Source: Cephalopachus bancanus (Eukaryota > Chordata > Mammalia > Primates > Tarsiidae). From it: a DNA stretch of 64,000 nucleotides. Under the pieces are notes generated by a model that saw only the letters and a program-made list of their open reading frames with translations, made no database searches and was not told where the DNA came from. The translations under genes were made by a program, and so were the position numbers. How positions within the stretch are numbered: the first letter of the stretch is position 1; each line of letters starts with the position of its first letter. The stretch spans positions 4,216,001 to 4,280,000 of the forward strand of contig JAPVLO010000138.1 in assembly GCA_027257055.1 (NCBI GenBank). The letters are read 5' to 3'. Below, piece after piece: positions 50,043-62,645 of this stretch.

Positions 50043-53000
50043 GAAAATACAAAATAAATAATATATAATGTATATATCATTAAGGATTTATGGCACATGT
50101 AGCCTTTTTACTTTTTTTTTTTTTTTTGGTCTCAGCTTCCTTTGCACAGTGAAAACTGTTTCAGGTGATATTTTATAATGTGGGAGATGTCTTTTGACTA
50201 AGAACTTTAGGGGTCTCAACCCTAACACTTATTTCCTTCATTTTATAGATGTGAAAACTGGACCTTACAAAATAGTGGACATTCTAAGTTCATTGCTTTA
50301 GTTTCTCAAAAATTGGAAATGCTTTCTTCATTATAAACTTGTAGATAGTGGCAGATATTTATTCTCTTGTTGTTTAATGGTTACCTCAAGATCTAAGACA
50401 ATGTTCAGCAGACAATGAAGTTTCAATTGTAATCAGTTATTTAATAATTTCAGGAGTTATTAAACACTTATATACCACGTACCATGCTAGTTGTCTGGAA
50501 TTAATGAAAGAATAGATATGGAATGAAGTCCCATATAGTTTTTACTTGTTTCTAAACATTTTCTCTAATGATATATCCCAAAATTAAAAATCCATATTAC
50601 ATCTAAAAAAGAAGGCATTTTTTTCTGAACTCTCTCTCTGCATTTCTTAAAGCAAATGCTATGCCACTTTGCTGTGCCACCAGATTTAATTTCGATTTGG
50701 TATGTAGAGTGTGTTGTTTTTCATTTCAGTAGTACAAAAAGCTAACAGACAAATTAGTTTAACTATGGGATGCCTACCAATATTCAATTATTTACATTTT
50801 TAAAAAGTAAATGCAATTATTATACATCCAAATGCAGTCTGAAACTGCAGGGAGGTAATGCTTTTAGAACAAAATTTCAGTCTGGTTTACTGGACACTTT
50901 TAGCGGGAAGTAAAATACCAGTGGGTTTTCATATGCATGAATTCACACACTTTTCATCAGGTATTGGAAAAACACTGAACGTAATTGCCATCAGATTTTG
51001 CTGAATTGGTATATTATATAACTCCTTCCATACTAAAGATTTCACCCACTTCTCTTTACCAGAAGAAGTGTTTTCACAATGCATGACTATAAAAAAGATA
51101 GACTGATAACAGAAGAAAGTGCTGTCAGACTGAGTCAAAGTTAAAAGAAAATTCTTTTAAAAAATTAGTTATCTTTCCCATTTCAATAAAGTAAAACTAA
51201 TACATTTGCAAAATGTTTTCTTGAAACTTGATTCAGTTATTTTCAACATAAATCAGAAACTTTACTTATGAAACACATTATGTGTGTATATACATAAATA
51301 CTGTGGTTGAAAAGTCATACATGATGTGAGTCTGACTTGCTATTAAAAGTTTGCTGTAAAAAATCTGCTTAATTACCTGATGCCAGTAATAATTAATGCT
51401 CATAATATTTGTATCTCAATATTTCCTACAAATCCTCTCTCATTGTGTTTCATTCTTTTTGTGTCTTCTATTTTTTTAAAGAAGTTTGGGGTTTCATCAT
51501 GTGACCATATCATTAAGTCTATCATTCACACGCTTATCAGGAAATTGGAAATTCAAAAATGACTTCTTCATAGAAATGATGCCGGAGGCAAAGACATAAA
51601 ACAAGGGGGTGTTGCTAAGTGCCTTCCAATAACAATGAAAAAACGGAAGTTATTTGTGATCTTAGAAGACGGTTAAGGAAAAAAATGAAACCTGAAACTA
51701 AGGAAACAAAAGTTTAGACAAGATAATCCTAACATCAGAGAGAGCATTTGTCATTGTCAGAACTCCAAAGAGCAATAAGGCTTTAATCCATTTCATGGAC
51801 CCCAGGACTCATGGTCTAGTAATTCTTATGTCACCAAACCATCTTATGATCTGTATGAAATTACAGTGTGTCACCACTCTGCATCTGCAATCTTAATGTT
51901 TCCGTCCTTTGATTGTATGACAAGGAAACTCTTGAACCAGAGCACCACACTTCACAGGAGTCTGATAGAACCAGCTGCTCATAATTTTGGAGTTTTATAG
52001 GGCTTTTTAGCCACAGAATCCCTGTCTAACCTATGTCCATTTTCAAAATTCTTCAGAAAACGTTTTTGGCTGTCTTTTAATATCTTAAAACTATCTTTTC
52101 TCTTCCTTCCTTCCTTCCTTTCTTCCTTCCTTTTTTCCTTCCTTTCTTTCTTAGCAGGATTTATTGAGAGGACAGAAAAGCTCCCACAGTGGTAGGGGAC
52201 TGACTGGGCGAGATTGCCCAAAACTATATTTAAAATCTGACAAAGAGTTAAAAAGCTACTTAGAGACTCACTGCTTTCCTCTATTGTTTCTTCAATTGTG
52301 TAATTGTTATAAAATCTAAAGAGACTATTTTAAATTATAGTCACTGATTTTTAAAAGTAAAATTTTAAGTGGCTTCAACATTTTCTGAAAAATGAACATT
52401 ATTGCTGAATAAACAAAAATTGATGTCATTTTAAATTATGTGTGTAGATTTAAACATGTTTTGTTAGATAGCATAAAAAAGATCATTGTCTGTTTCTATT
52501 CAGTATAGACTAACTAAAAATAGTTTAGAAATCTACTTGATGGAAAAATAAACTCCAAATTATACATAGCTCTTCAAAATTTTATGTGCTCAATTTTTTT
52601 TTTCTATTCCCTGGGAATACAAGTTTTTGCAAAGCCTCTGATAGCCTTATAGATGGTTAATGTTATTTTATCTGGCATTAATTTCTCTCCCACAACACAG
52701 TAAATACATGACTTAATGTATTATTCTGTTAAGAAAAACAGACTGTTATCCAAACAACTGCTTATGGTAAGAGCTATGCAGCTTACATGTTTTGTAGATG
52801 TTTTTCCTGCAATATCTAGAACTTTCTGTAATCTGTGTTAGGAATGAAATCAAAGTCATTAGGAGATCTCTGAAAAAAAGCAGAATTGTCATACTTAAGT
52901 GTTGGTGCCACCTGTCAAAAATGGCTTTATATCCCAATTCATGTTTTCATTTGTTTTCCCTGTTGCAGACAAATAATAGCTACCATACCAATTTAAGTAT

Positions 53001-55805
53001 GGTTGATGGCTGAGATTCATTTATAAGACCACAATAAATGTGTATTGTGAAAAATGGTTCCTACAACTTATGTACATTTAAACGAAAACACAAAAGGTTC
53101 CTGGGGTGGGAGAAAGGTAAGAGTTTATATAAACTCTCTCATTGAGTTTGGGAAATGTGATATTCTATACCTCCTATTGGTGAATCTCTGTGCTTGTTCT
53201 TTGTTAAAGTCTCTAGAAAGTGCAGCACTAAAACATCTGCTTGGGTCCATTCTATGTCATTCACATTTATTTGAACAGAGAACGCTTTTCACTAGGCATC
53301 TGTTTCACAGGACCCATGCTGGGAAATGCTAGTTTAGTACTGTACAGAATCACAGTGCAACATTTTGTACTGACATGATTGATAGGCAAATGCTGAAATA
53401 GTTTCTTTTCTTTTTTTTTACATTTAGAAAGTTTATGGCAAAATACATATGGCACCTTATCTATCAAGAGACTTGTTCTCTACTATAGCGTAAACACATT
53501 ACTGTCTCTTTCCAGAGATACTGTTTTTGTCTATTCCATTGATTAAGCGGGAAATTTTATGACTTTTTCTTGAATCATATCCAAGTGTAAAGGAGTTTAA
53601 GATTTCTTAGAAGATGCTTTGTCAATAAGGATAGAAGTAAATATCTGTATTTCCCATGATTTACCTGGTATAGAACATAATTGTTTTCATCATTCTTAGA
53701 TCAATTTAGTGTTATATGTGTCCCTTTCATGTTCGTTATAGCATGCAAAAAATAAACAGCTACAGAGTATGAATGATCTCAAACTTGTTTGCTTCTATGA
53801 GACACTTGAGAGCTTCATACCAATACAATATGAGGTCACTTCGAACAACAAATGAGAACAAGTATGAAACTTCCATCTGGTAAAAATGTACAATTATTAA
53901 AGTTAAACTTGAAAATAACTAAGCTCAGGGACACTCACTTTTGTTTGGAGTGAATTATTTTATTCTGAAATAATGCTCAAAGACCTTAGCAACAGACTGG
54001 CCTCGACAGAAGTGCCTTATTGGAAACGATCACAGGGCAGTACTGACCTAATAACTGTGCCTGAGTTAAAGCTTCTTTCATCACTTAAGTTTTCCATTCG
54101 CTGTTATAAAGTATGAAACGTGACAACCCTTGTAGCCGGGAACTTTGATTTGCTTACCTTTCGTTGCTCTGCTCCAGTACTGACGGACTGTCTCCTTGAT
54201 AACCCAGTTTGATATCACTAAACACGTGGACGGTAAATGTTCTGACAGCCTGGGAAGCTTGGAAGAAGGGAAAAGAAGTAGGAAGCAAAAGCCCCTGCTG
54301 TTTGGGCCAAAATTTACCTCAGTTTCACTTCCAGAGTGGCAGAGAGAGGGGATTAGCAACGTTCCTTCTGGAGCCATCAGCAGGTAACAGTGCTTTCCTG
54401 CTCATCAATTAGGCTGCCACTGTCCCTGCCACCTGGGTCTCCTTGGGAGACTTGGCTGCGTCCCAGTGTGAGAGACAGAATGGAGTCAGAAAGTTTCTGA
54501 CCGCTGTTCAAGTCAAGTCACTCAGGGTTGGTTCTTTGGTTGCCAACATATGCTGTTATGTTTAGACTCATGGTTCTTGACAGAAAATGGAAATGCAAAC
54601 TGTGATAACCAAAATTGAAAGTGGTGACATATAGGAGGATAGATTTGAGAGAAAATGCATCTTCATATGCACAAATTCTTTCCTAAAGACCCCATCTTTA
54701 TCTGTTTATTTTGACCTTAGTCTGACCTCTTTTTAAAATCCTGTTGCTACAAACTGAAGGAAGAAGGTCACCTCAATTCTTCCTTGACTGCTTTCTGCTA
54801 ATAGTTTGGATTCTTAAATAGTTCTGCATGCTTCTCCAGGTGGTTTCAGCCAGACCAGCCAGTCATCCTGAGGTATGCAATACAGATGCCATACTGAGAC
54901 TTTTTATGTCTAGAAAAATGGCACGTCGTACTTATAAAGTCAAGCTGAAATATGTCTAACTTTGTGACCACTTTTGGCAAAATTACCATTGAACATCTTC
55001 AAAGAGATTTTGGTGATCATAAATATGGTCAAATGCTAATTTGTTTCTATAATATCAAGCTGTCTGTGTCAATGTTTTCATACTAGGTATTTTCTGAGAA
55101 TATCTCATGGTGTAAAGTGAGACCTAGTATTTGTTGTTCACTGCCGCTAATTCTATCTCATTTTTAATGTATATCTTCAGGCAATGGCGTACAGCTGGCT
55201 GGTGACCTCTTGGAGAAATACTGAGCGGAGTTCTTCATTTGTCTAATATAAGAGATAGTATATTACACAGGACTAGGGGAAATTTATCATTGTGACAGGA
55301 AGCGATAAAGCATCTAATAACTGAATGATACCATATGTAGAAACTTCCAAGAACACTTCGTGCTTTCTACCGTATGGAACAGCTATCACAGTTTTGTCTG
55401 CATGCATCCACACTTTTTGTTATCTTGTTGTTGAAATCAACAATATAAATTCAATGACTTCCTGAACTTCTGCTAGCCTGAAAGCAAAGACCTGATTGAT
55501 GACTCTAACAGGGACTGGGTATGCACCAGCAGGAGCTGAGCCTTTCTTTTCAAGTAGCATCAAGTCAGACACAAATCAGTCAATTCAGAACTACCGTCTC
55601 CAGACATGAAGCTGTTCGTAGCTGATAGGATGCGGCCACGTGTCATCTTTATCTTATATCAGGAGATGTTAAGTGATTCCAGTCATCCTTGAGTAAAACT
55701 GGGAGGGATGAAATATTTATCACTTTGTCTCCAAACAAAATTAACCTTTCAGAAATCTTTGACCTCTTTCAAATATAAATATTCCCTAATGCACACAGAA
55801 AGGGA
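50043..55805. other. Intergenic, no gene recognised
   Basis: AT-rich DNA with a TTCC-type simple repeat (52096-52152). The segment 54080-54480 is somewhat richer in G+C and CpG than its surroundings but encodes nothing recognisable. No SINE or LINE that I can name lies here, which is notable given the density on either side. Confidence 0.6.
52096..52152. repeat. (TTCC)n/(TTTC)n simple repeat
   Basis: The run cttttctcttccttccttccttcctttcttcc and its continuation to ctttctttctt is a pyrimidine tetranucleotide repeat. Confidence 0.9.
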
Positions 55806-56378
55806 AAGAGAAATGAGTTTTGTTGGTGTGTGACTGCTAACTCTAAAAAACGTCGTCCCTTGTAAGGAAAATTTTGTGAAGTTATAAAATTTATGAGAAC
55901 TGTCCAGGCATGAAAGTAGGAAAACAATGATCTGTGCTACACATTCTTTACACATCTTTTAGGATACCACCATCTCTCGTTTCTGATAAGAAATAAATAT
56001 TTCTTGGGTCACCAATGCCAGAATTTCAGGTCCAAGAAGCACATGAGAAAACTATTCAGACTTTGTCTTTGGGGAGCTTTACATGTCAGACTTGAGCTCC
56101 GAAACTCATGTCGCATCCTAATTATCTAGGGAATTACATCAGTCATGAGAAGTGAGTTCACAGTAGCAGTGTTTTTGTTTTGCCAGAATCTAAGACGAAG
56201 GGGGCATACCAAGAACAACGCTTAATATTGCCGTGTGTGTTTTCAGTTGTAATCACATTGAAGCAGAATGCATCAAGTTTAGAAATCAGCTTTCATAACC
56301 TCACAAAATTTTATTTACTAGGGGCACAGACATTTTTTATAGCTGGCAGTCACACACCAACACAACTCATGTTCTCTT
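55806..56378. repeat. Imperfect inverted repeat, arms about 85 bp
   Basis: The left arm (55806-55888, with gttttgttggtgtgtgactg and ggaaaattttgtgaagttat) is the reverse complement, with about 20% mismatch, of the right arm (56293-56378, with aacctcacaaaattttattt and ggcagtcacacaccaacaca). A separate direct similarity, ctgaatgataccatatgtag near 55323 and ctgaatgataccacatggag near 56705, flanks this pair. These may be parts of an unrecognised transposon or LTR element. Confidence 0.7.
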
Positions 56379-56914
56379 ATAAGAAATTGAAGTGAGGTTA
56401 TGTCAAAGTTGGTATGTGTGAGTGTGTGTATCTCCTCCTTCTACCCTGCATGCCTGTGAAGAAGAAATAAGGATGTCTGCCAGAAATAGAGACACATCTG
56501 ACATTTGTGGATGTTATAAAAGGGGGTTCTCAAGCCCTGGCATAATTCTTTTCTTCTGTTATATTAAAATAAAAATATTTCTTCTGTTATATTTTTGCCT
56601 TTTAAATTAGAAGAGTTTGTTGCGTGTCTGATGCAACGTGATACATTATGTTGAACTAGAGAAATCCACAGTGACAAGAATACAGCGAAAGCACAGGCTT
56701 AATAGCTGAATGATACCACATGGAGAATCCGATATGTTTACAAAGCTGTGTGGGTGGGTTCATGGTCTCAGGCTGTTCCCTGGATGTGACGACCTGTTCT
56801 CAAGTAAACGGGGAAATATCACTGGGCTTGCTCAAAATACCACTAGGAAAAGAATAATCACCTTAGATGGGCTTTTTGTCTTCGATTTAAAAATAGTATT
56901 AATATTAAGGGTTT

Positions 56915-56974
56915 TTTTCTTTCTTTTTAAAATTTTTTTTAGTTTAAAGATGTGGAGTACAATTCAGAGTTAGG
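56915..56974 (-). mobile_element. Very short L1 3'-end insertion
   Basis: About 60 bp: a T-rich tail (ttttttctttctttttaaaa), then tttaaagatgtggagtacaa and ttcagagttaggta. This matches the terminus of the 2632-2774 copy (aaggatgtggggtataattc, agggttaggta) with a few differences, then stops. Confidence 0.6.
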
Positions 56975-57827
56975 TATTTTTCTATTTCTTGATCGGAAAG
57001 TTGGTTGATTATTATGTTGCCATTTGACACATAACTTTAGCTTTGCGTCCTTTGGAAATAAGCACATATTTTATATTTTAACATATTAAAGAATTTATGT
57101 TGGGATTAAAACATATGATGGGAGAAATGGCCTAATGAAAACAACTATCATATTATTTCACTGGAAAACACAAAATGGTCATACAAATAATGTGTCAGGT
57201 GATGATCAGTGAATTTAAGTTCAGTCCAACTGATGCCATAAGCACATACCTTCCTGTTCTGGAGGGGAAAAAAGTAGGTTTTTTTTCTGGAAAGAAGACA
57301 GTTGTCCGTCTGGTTCATACTTCACCAACCTTGGAAGCAAAGGGTACTCACAAAAATTGATTGAAGAAGCTGCATACCAGCGTTCCTCAAGACCATCTTC
57401 AGACTGGTCCAGGGTTAATTAGCCAGTTGATTTTATTTTTATACATAAAATATAAATAAATGACTACAAATGTCCATAAGTTCATAGTATACACTGTTCT
57501 ATAATCATTCTGTCTACATACTTTTCTCATCTCAGACTTAAGAGAATGTTTTTAAGAACCTCCGGAGAGGAGTATTCCACAGTTTTCATAAGGAATTTAT
57601 TTTACAATTCAACTATCATGAAGTACATGATACTGTCTGACATACAGTCTTTAATATGTAAATTAACTCCATCTCCTTTTGATATAAACTGAGTGAAAAT
57701 AGGGAATTACTTATTCATTGTCTTATAAATATTGATAGATTTAAGAATCACTGTTAAGGTTACATTTAGCTTTCAGCTAGAAGTATCTATGTATGTGTAT
57801 TTTATGTGTGTGTGTATGTGTGAGTAT

Positions 57828-57868
57828 AAATATATAATATATATATAAATATAATATATATTATATAT
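57828..57868. repeat. TA-rich low-complexity tract
   Basis: Almost only A and T (aaatatataatatatatata and following), immediately left of the GGTACC-ended element, which may have used it as a TA-rich target. Confidence 0.85.
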
Positions 57869-58063
57869 GGTACCAAAAAATGTATATTAAATTACGGTAG
57901 TAATGTGTAGTGTGATGCCAGCATGACTGTGCTTCCACCATTTTCTTTGACTGTCTTTGACTATCCTGACTGTTGCATGGTAATGCTAACATTTATTTGA
58001 TTAACGCCATCTTTTGAGCAAATATCATACTTAAAATGTGTATTCATTTTTTGGTACCCTATA
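57864..58063. mobile_element. MITE-like element with GGTACC inverted termini
   Basis: About 200 bp. The left end TATATGGTACCAAAAAATG and the right end CATTTTTTGGTACCCTATA are inverted repeats with a single mismatch over 19 bases, each ending in TATA. The interior (gccagcatgactgtgcttcc, cttttgagcaaatatcatac) has no ORF and matches no family I know. The length, TIRs and TA-rich target suggest a Tc1/mariner-type non-autonomous element. Confidence 0.65.
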
Positions 58064-58067
58064 CATA

Positions 58068-58630
58068 TGAGGGTGACCCAAAAAACCCAAAATTTATTTA
58101 TTTATAAAAACTGTGTATTTATTCTTACATGCTTAAACTTCAGTCACCTTCAAAGCACTCTCCATTTGATGCACTACACCTATTGCGAGACTTTCTCCAC
58201 TGCTCAAAACATTTTTTGAATTTGTCAGATTGGATGCTTTTTAATGCTTCTGCCATTTTTTTGTTTCACCTCTTCTACATGGGCAAAACATTTTCCTTTG
58301 AGAACTTTTTTCATCTGGGGAAATGAAAGTTGCTCGGGGTAAGATCTGGGTAATAGGGAGGATGGGACAAGGGGAATCATGTCATTTTTGGTCAAAACCT
58401 GCAGAATAGAGCATGGTATGGGCAGGTGCATTGTCATGACGGAAGAACCAGTCACTTGTCTGCAATCACTTGAGACGTTTCTTCCATATACTGTGATGCA
58501 ATCGTCTCAACACTTCCAGACAAAACTTTATTTATTTTAACTTTTGATCTCAAGGAATGAATTTTGAGTATACTACATGGGACCTGCCCTGCAAAAGATA
58601 ATTTAATTTTTGGGGGGGGATCCTCCTTCA
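58068..58630 (-). mobile_element. Mariner derivative 4, a different deletion
   Basis: A 563 bp element between TA dinucleotides (58066-58067 and 58631-58632). Left end TGAGGGTGACCCAAAAAA; right end tttttggggggggatcctcc. The minus strand encodes transposase remnants: a WFF..HDNAPAH-like block (about 58430-58460, frame-broken), then FPQMKKVLKGKCFAHVEEVK. Unlike derivatives 1-3 it keeps sequence N-terminal to the HDNAPAH block, so its internal deletion is different. Confidence 0.9.
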
Positions 58631-59283
58631 TATATTTCTTGTATGTGGGAATTTTACTGGTTGCTGAATATGTCTATTCAATTATGTATTCCAGAACTGG
58701 GGAAATTCAAGGACAAATTTGAGCCAGAACTCCATGGGGTCACTTACCTCCATAAGCTCCTACTCTGACTGTTAGACCACAGTGACATTCTGACTCTCTA
58801 AGAATTAGTGTCAGTTCAGAACTGGTGCACAATATTGTACAAAATGTTAATTTCCTTTTCCTCAGTGCACAGTCAGTCTGTAAATGATGACCAATCCCTT
58901 TGAACAAACTTGGGAAAAAGAATAACAGTGTGAACTTTTGTCAGTGTAGGAAGGCTCTTCTTCAAGAGCACCCAGGCCCCTTTGTTCATGGGGACCCAGG
59001 CCCTTCATTAAAGAGGATGTGAATATGCACTAATATTCACCTATATCAACTTTCTAATTTCCTTAGACTGATATAAAAAGATTTATCCAAATTTGTTGGA
59101 TAGTCAGTTGTGCAGTAATGAATAGTCACTCAGTAATGAACATTTTAATTCATTCAAAGATTTTAATACTCTTACAGTGCACAAAATAATGTACATTCCC
59201 TCTTTAATGTGTGTTTTTCTTGGATAGATCCAAATAAATAAAATGTTGGATCAAAGAAGTGAAATATGTTCTTTCTATGTTAG

Positions 59284-59319
<36 letters not shown>
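59284..59319. repeat. (AC)18 microsatellite
   Basis: A pure AC run from 59284 to 59319. Confidence 0.96.
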
Positions 59320-59567
59320 ACACAAAACTTCTTATGTTGCATCTAAATTGTGTCACCATCAGCCCTGTGAAAAAAACACATTTCCTTTCCCTTGAGATCA
59401 CTGAGGAGTGGCAATCTTGACACTGTGATGTTCCCTATTCATGAAAAGAACTAGCTCGGCCATTGCCTTGCTAAGCTATGGTGTGGCCACGTGCTCCTCT
59501 TTGAACTATGACCAAACCATGTTTTCTTCAGTTTTGGCGCCTTCCCTTGCCTGCGGGAGGTAACTCA

Positions 59568-59569
<2 letters not shown>

Positions 59570-59631
<62 letters not shown>
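59570..59631. repeat. (TC)31 microsatellite
   Basis: A 62-base uninterrupted TC run. It is a homopurine-homopyrimidine mirror repeat, prone to triplex (H-DNA) formation. Confidence 0.97.
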
Positions 59632-59632
<1 letters not shown>

Positions 59633-60133
59633 ATTTACTTTCTAAGTAAACTACATTCTAATCTTAAAACAAAAAGAGCTAGTTCTCCCAAAACCACAAG
59701 GACACAACTTTCTGCTTGAGAGGAGAAGGAGTTGGACATTTGTTTCATCACTCTTTCATCCTTGGAAAGGAACTAAAGAAATGCTTTGCCCATATTTTGA
59801 GTTAGTTATTTGTTTTTATTGTTAGTTGCAAGAGTTCTTTATGTATCCTGTATTAGAGTCCCTTTTCAGTTATTTAATTTGAAAAGATATTCTCCCATTC
59901 TCTGGATAGTCTTTGCATTTCTTTGACAGTGTCCTTTGAATCACACAAGTTTTTATTTTGATAAAAATCTAATTTTATCTGTGATTTATCTTTTGGCTTG
60001 TGCTCTTTATGTCATATAAAAGAAAACGCTTAGTCCATATGCATCATGAAGATTCATATCTATATTTTCTTCTAAGATTTTTGCAATTTTAGCTTATAGA
60101 TTTAGGATTTAATTCATTCTGAGTTAATTTTAA

Positions 60134-60264
60134 TATCTTTATTTTTAAAGATAGGTGTCACTATATTGCTCGGGCTTGTCCGGAACTCCTGAGCTCAAGC
60201 AGTTCTTCCACCTCAGTCTTCTGAGTAGCTGGGATTACAGGCATGAGCCATGACTCTGGTCTTC
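60134..60264 (-). mobile_element. Alu monomer nested in the L1
   Basis: A single arm (tagctgggattacaggcatg and cggaactcctgagctcaagc in antisense). TGAGTTAATTTT (60120) and TGAGTTAATGTT (60268) flank it as a target-site duplication. The sequence is of an old Alu type. Confidence 0.7.
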
Positions 60265-61241
60265 TTTTGAGTTAATGTTTATATATGGTGTGAGTTAGAG
60301 GTACAAATTTATTTTTTTGCATATGGAAATTCAACTTTCAGCTACCTTTTGAAAATATTATCCATTCCCCCCCACAATGTATTTTACTGATACCTTTGTC
60401 CAAATCAATTGACCATAATGTAAAAGTTTATTTTTGGCCTCTCAATTCTGTTTCATTAATCTACATGGCTATCAATATGGCAACACCCTATAGTTTTGAT
60501 CACTGTAGCTATTTACTCTATTGTGAAATTGAGACAATGTGAGTCTTTCTATTTTGTTGCTTTTTTTTCCAAGACATATGACTATTTTGGTTATCTTACA
60601 CATCCATATAAACTTTTAAATTAGTGTGTCAATTTCTTCAATAAAGTCAGCTACATTTCCATAGAAGTTGTGTTTAATTGATGAATTAATTTGGGTAGAT
60701 TTGCCATCTTGACATTATTAAGACTTCTAGTTCATGAACACTGGATGTCTTTTCATTTATTTAGGTCTTCATTAGTTTCTTTCAGTGATGCAGTTTTGAG
60801 TATAGCCGACTTGGCCTATTTTTGTACATTTGTTCCTAGTATTCATTCTTTTTGATGCTTCTGCAAATAAAATTGTTTTCTTGATTTTATTTTTGAATTT
60901 TTTTATTGCCAATATATATAAGTCCAATCTATTTTTTATAATGAGCTTGTATCCTGCAACCCTGTTGAATTTATTTATTAGATCTATTTTTTTTTTCCTC
61001 ATAGATTCCTTAGGATTTTCTTAGGGACCATCAGACAATATTTTGTCATCTGTAAATGGAAACAGTTTTACTTTTTGCATTCCAATCTGGATGCTTTTTA
61101 TTGCCTAATTTCTTTGGCTAAAACATCCAGGAAAATATTGAAAAGAAGTGGCATTAGCAAACATTCTTGTTTTGTTACTGATTTTAGGAGGAAAACTTAC
61201 AGTTTTCCTTACATATAATATTAACTGCAGGTGTTTTTTAT

Positions 61242-61528
61242 TATTATTATTTTTTTTGAGTTGGAGTCTCACTCAGTCGCCCAAACTGGAGTGCAGTGGC
61301 CGCTTCCGGCCACCGCGCCTCGGCCTGCTGGGCTCCGGAGATCCTTCCGCCTCAGCCTTCCGAGTAGCCGGAATTACAAGCATGCGCCACCACGCCCGGC
61401 TGATTTTTTGATTTATTGTAGAGATGAGTCTCGCTGCCCAGGCGGGTCTCGAACCCGCGGGCTCAGGCAATCCACTCACCTCAGCCTCCCAAAGGCGCGG
61501 GATTACAGGCTGAGCCACCGAGCCCGGC
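61242..61528 (-). mobile_element. Alu SINE, young subfamily, nested in the L1
   Basis: Target-site duplication GCAGGTGTTTTTTAT (61227-61241) and GCAGGTTTTTTTTAT (61529-61543). In sense orientation the B-box region is GCGGGTTCGAGACCCGC. The right-arm stem is GTGGCCGGAAGCGGCCAC. Confidence 0.94.
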
Positions 61529-61756
61529 GCAGGTTTTTTTTTATAAGATGAACTTTATCATGTTGAAGGAGTTCCCTTTTGCTATTAATTTGTTGAGTGC
61601 TTTTAACACATGAAGCTGTACTTTCTCAATTTTTTTTCTGTGCCCATTGAGATGATCATTATTTTTGTTTTAAATTCTTGAGGTACATTATATTCACTAC
61701 TAGATGTTAAACATCCTTGCATTCCGGTATAATTCTCACTTGGTCATGATGTTTAA

Positions 61757-62034
61757 TTTTTTTTTCTCAGTTGGAATCTCACACTGTCACCCAGGCTGGA
61801 TTGCAGGGACACACTCGTAGCCACCGCCGCCTCGACCTGCTGGGCTCAGGTGATCCTTCCGCCACAGCCTTCCAAGTAGCTGGCATGTGCCACCACGACC
61901 GGCTAATTTAAAAAAAAATTTATTGTAGAGACGAGGTCTCACCATGTAGCCCAGGCTGGTCTGGAACCCCTGAACTCAGGCAGTCCTCTCACCTCGGCCT
62001 CCCAAAGTGCTGAGATTACAAACTTGAGCCAGAA
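61757..62034 (-). mobile_element. Alu SINE, older copy, nested in the L1
   Basis: Antisense Alu from ctcagttggaatctcacact to agtgctgagattacaaactt. The B-box region reads (sense) CAGGGGTTCCAGACCAGCC, without the T-arm-like stem. The start is truncated or diverged. Confidence 0.9.
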
Positions 62035-62645
62035 TTTTTATATGTTGTCCTCAGTTTTGCTCGTATTTGGTTGGGACTTTGTGAATTTTATTAATAAGGG
62101 ATAGGTCTCCAGTTTTCTTGTTGTGTATTTGCATAGTATTGGTATCAGGGTAATATTGGGCTTATAGAAGAAGTTAAAAACTATTTGTCTCTTATGTTCA
62201 AAATAGTTTGCAAATAATTGATATTCGTTATTGTTTAAACGTTTCCTTCATTCCTCAATTAATTCATGATATTTTTCCTCTCTGGGAGTTTTTGGTAAAT
62301 AATTTTTTGTGGGTGTAACAGATGTGTAAAGAATTTCTCTTTCTTCTGAAGTTATTTTCAGTAGTTTGTGTCTTCCTAGAATTTTGTTAACTTCATCCAT
62401 ATTATCTAATGTACCAGCAGACAATTTTAAGTAGTATTTTTGTCAAGTTTTATTCCTGTAAGGTTGGTAGTAATATTCATTTCTCATTCCTGATTTTAGT
62501 TACTTATTGTTCTTGTTGTTCTCCCCTTGATCAATCATGCTTTATAAAGGTTTCATGTTTTTATTAATGCTAAGGTAATCAACTTTTGGTTGTACATTTT
62601 TCTCTATTGTCCTCTAGTTCACGTTATTATTCATAGTTTATTTTT

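Noticed and set aside
54081..54412. Overlapping open frames of 63-98 residues on both strands
   Set aside because: No domain or homology recognised and frames overlap on opposite strands, as chance frames in a slightly GC-richer segment do.
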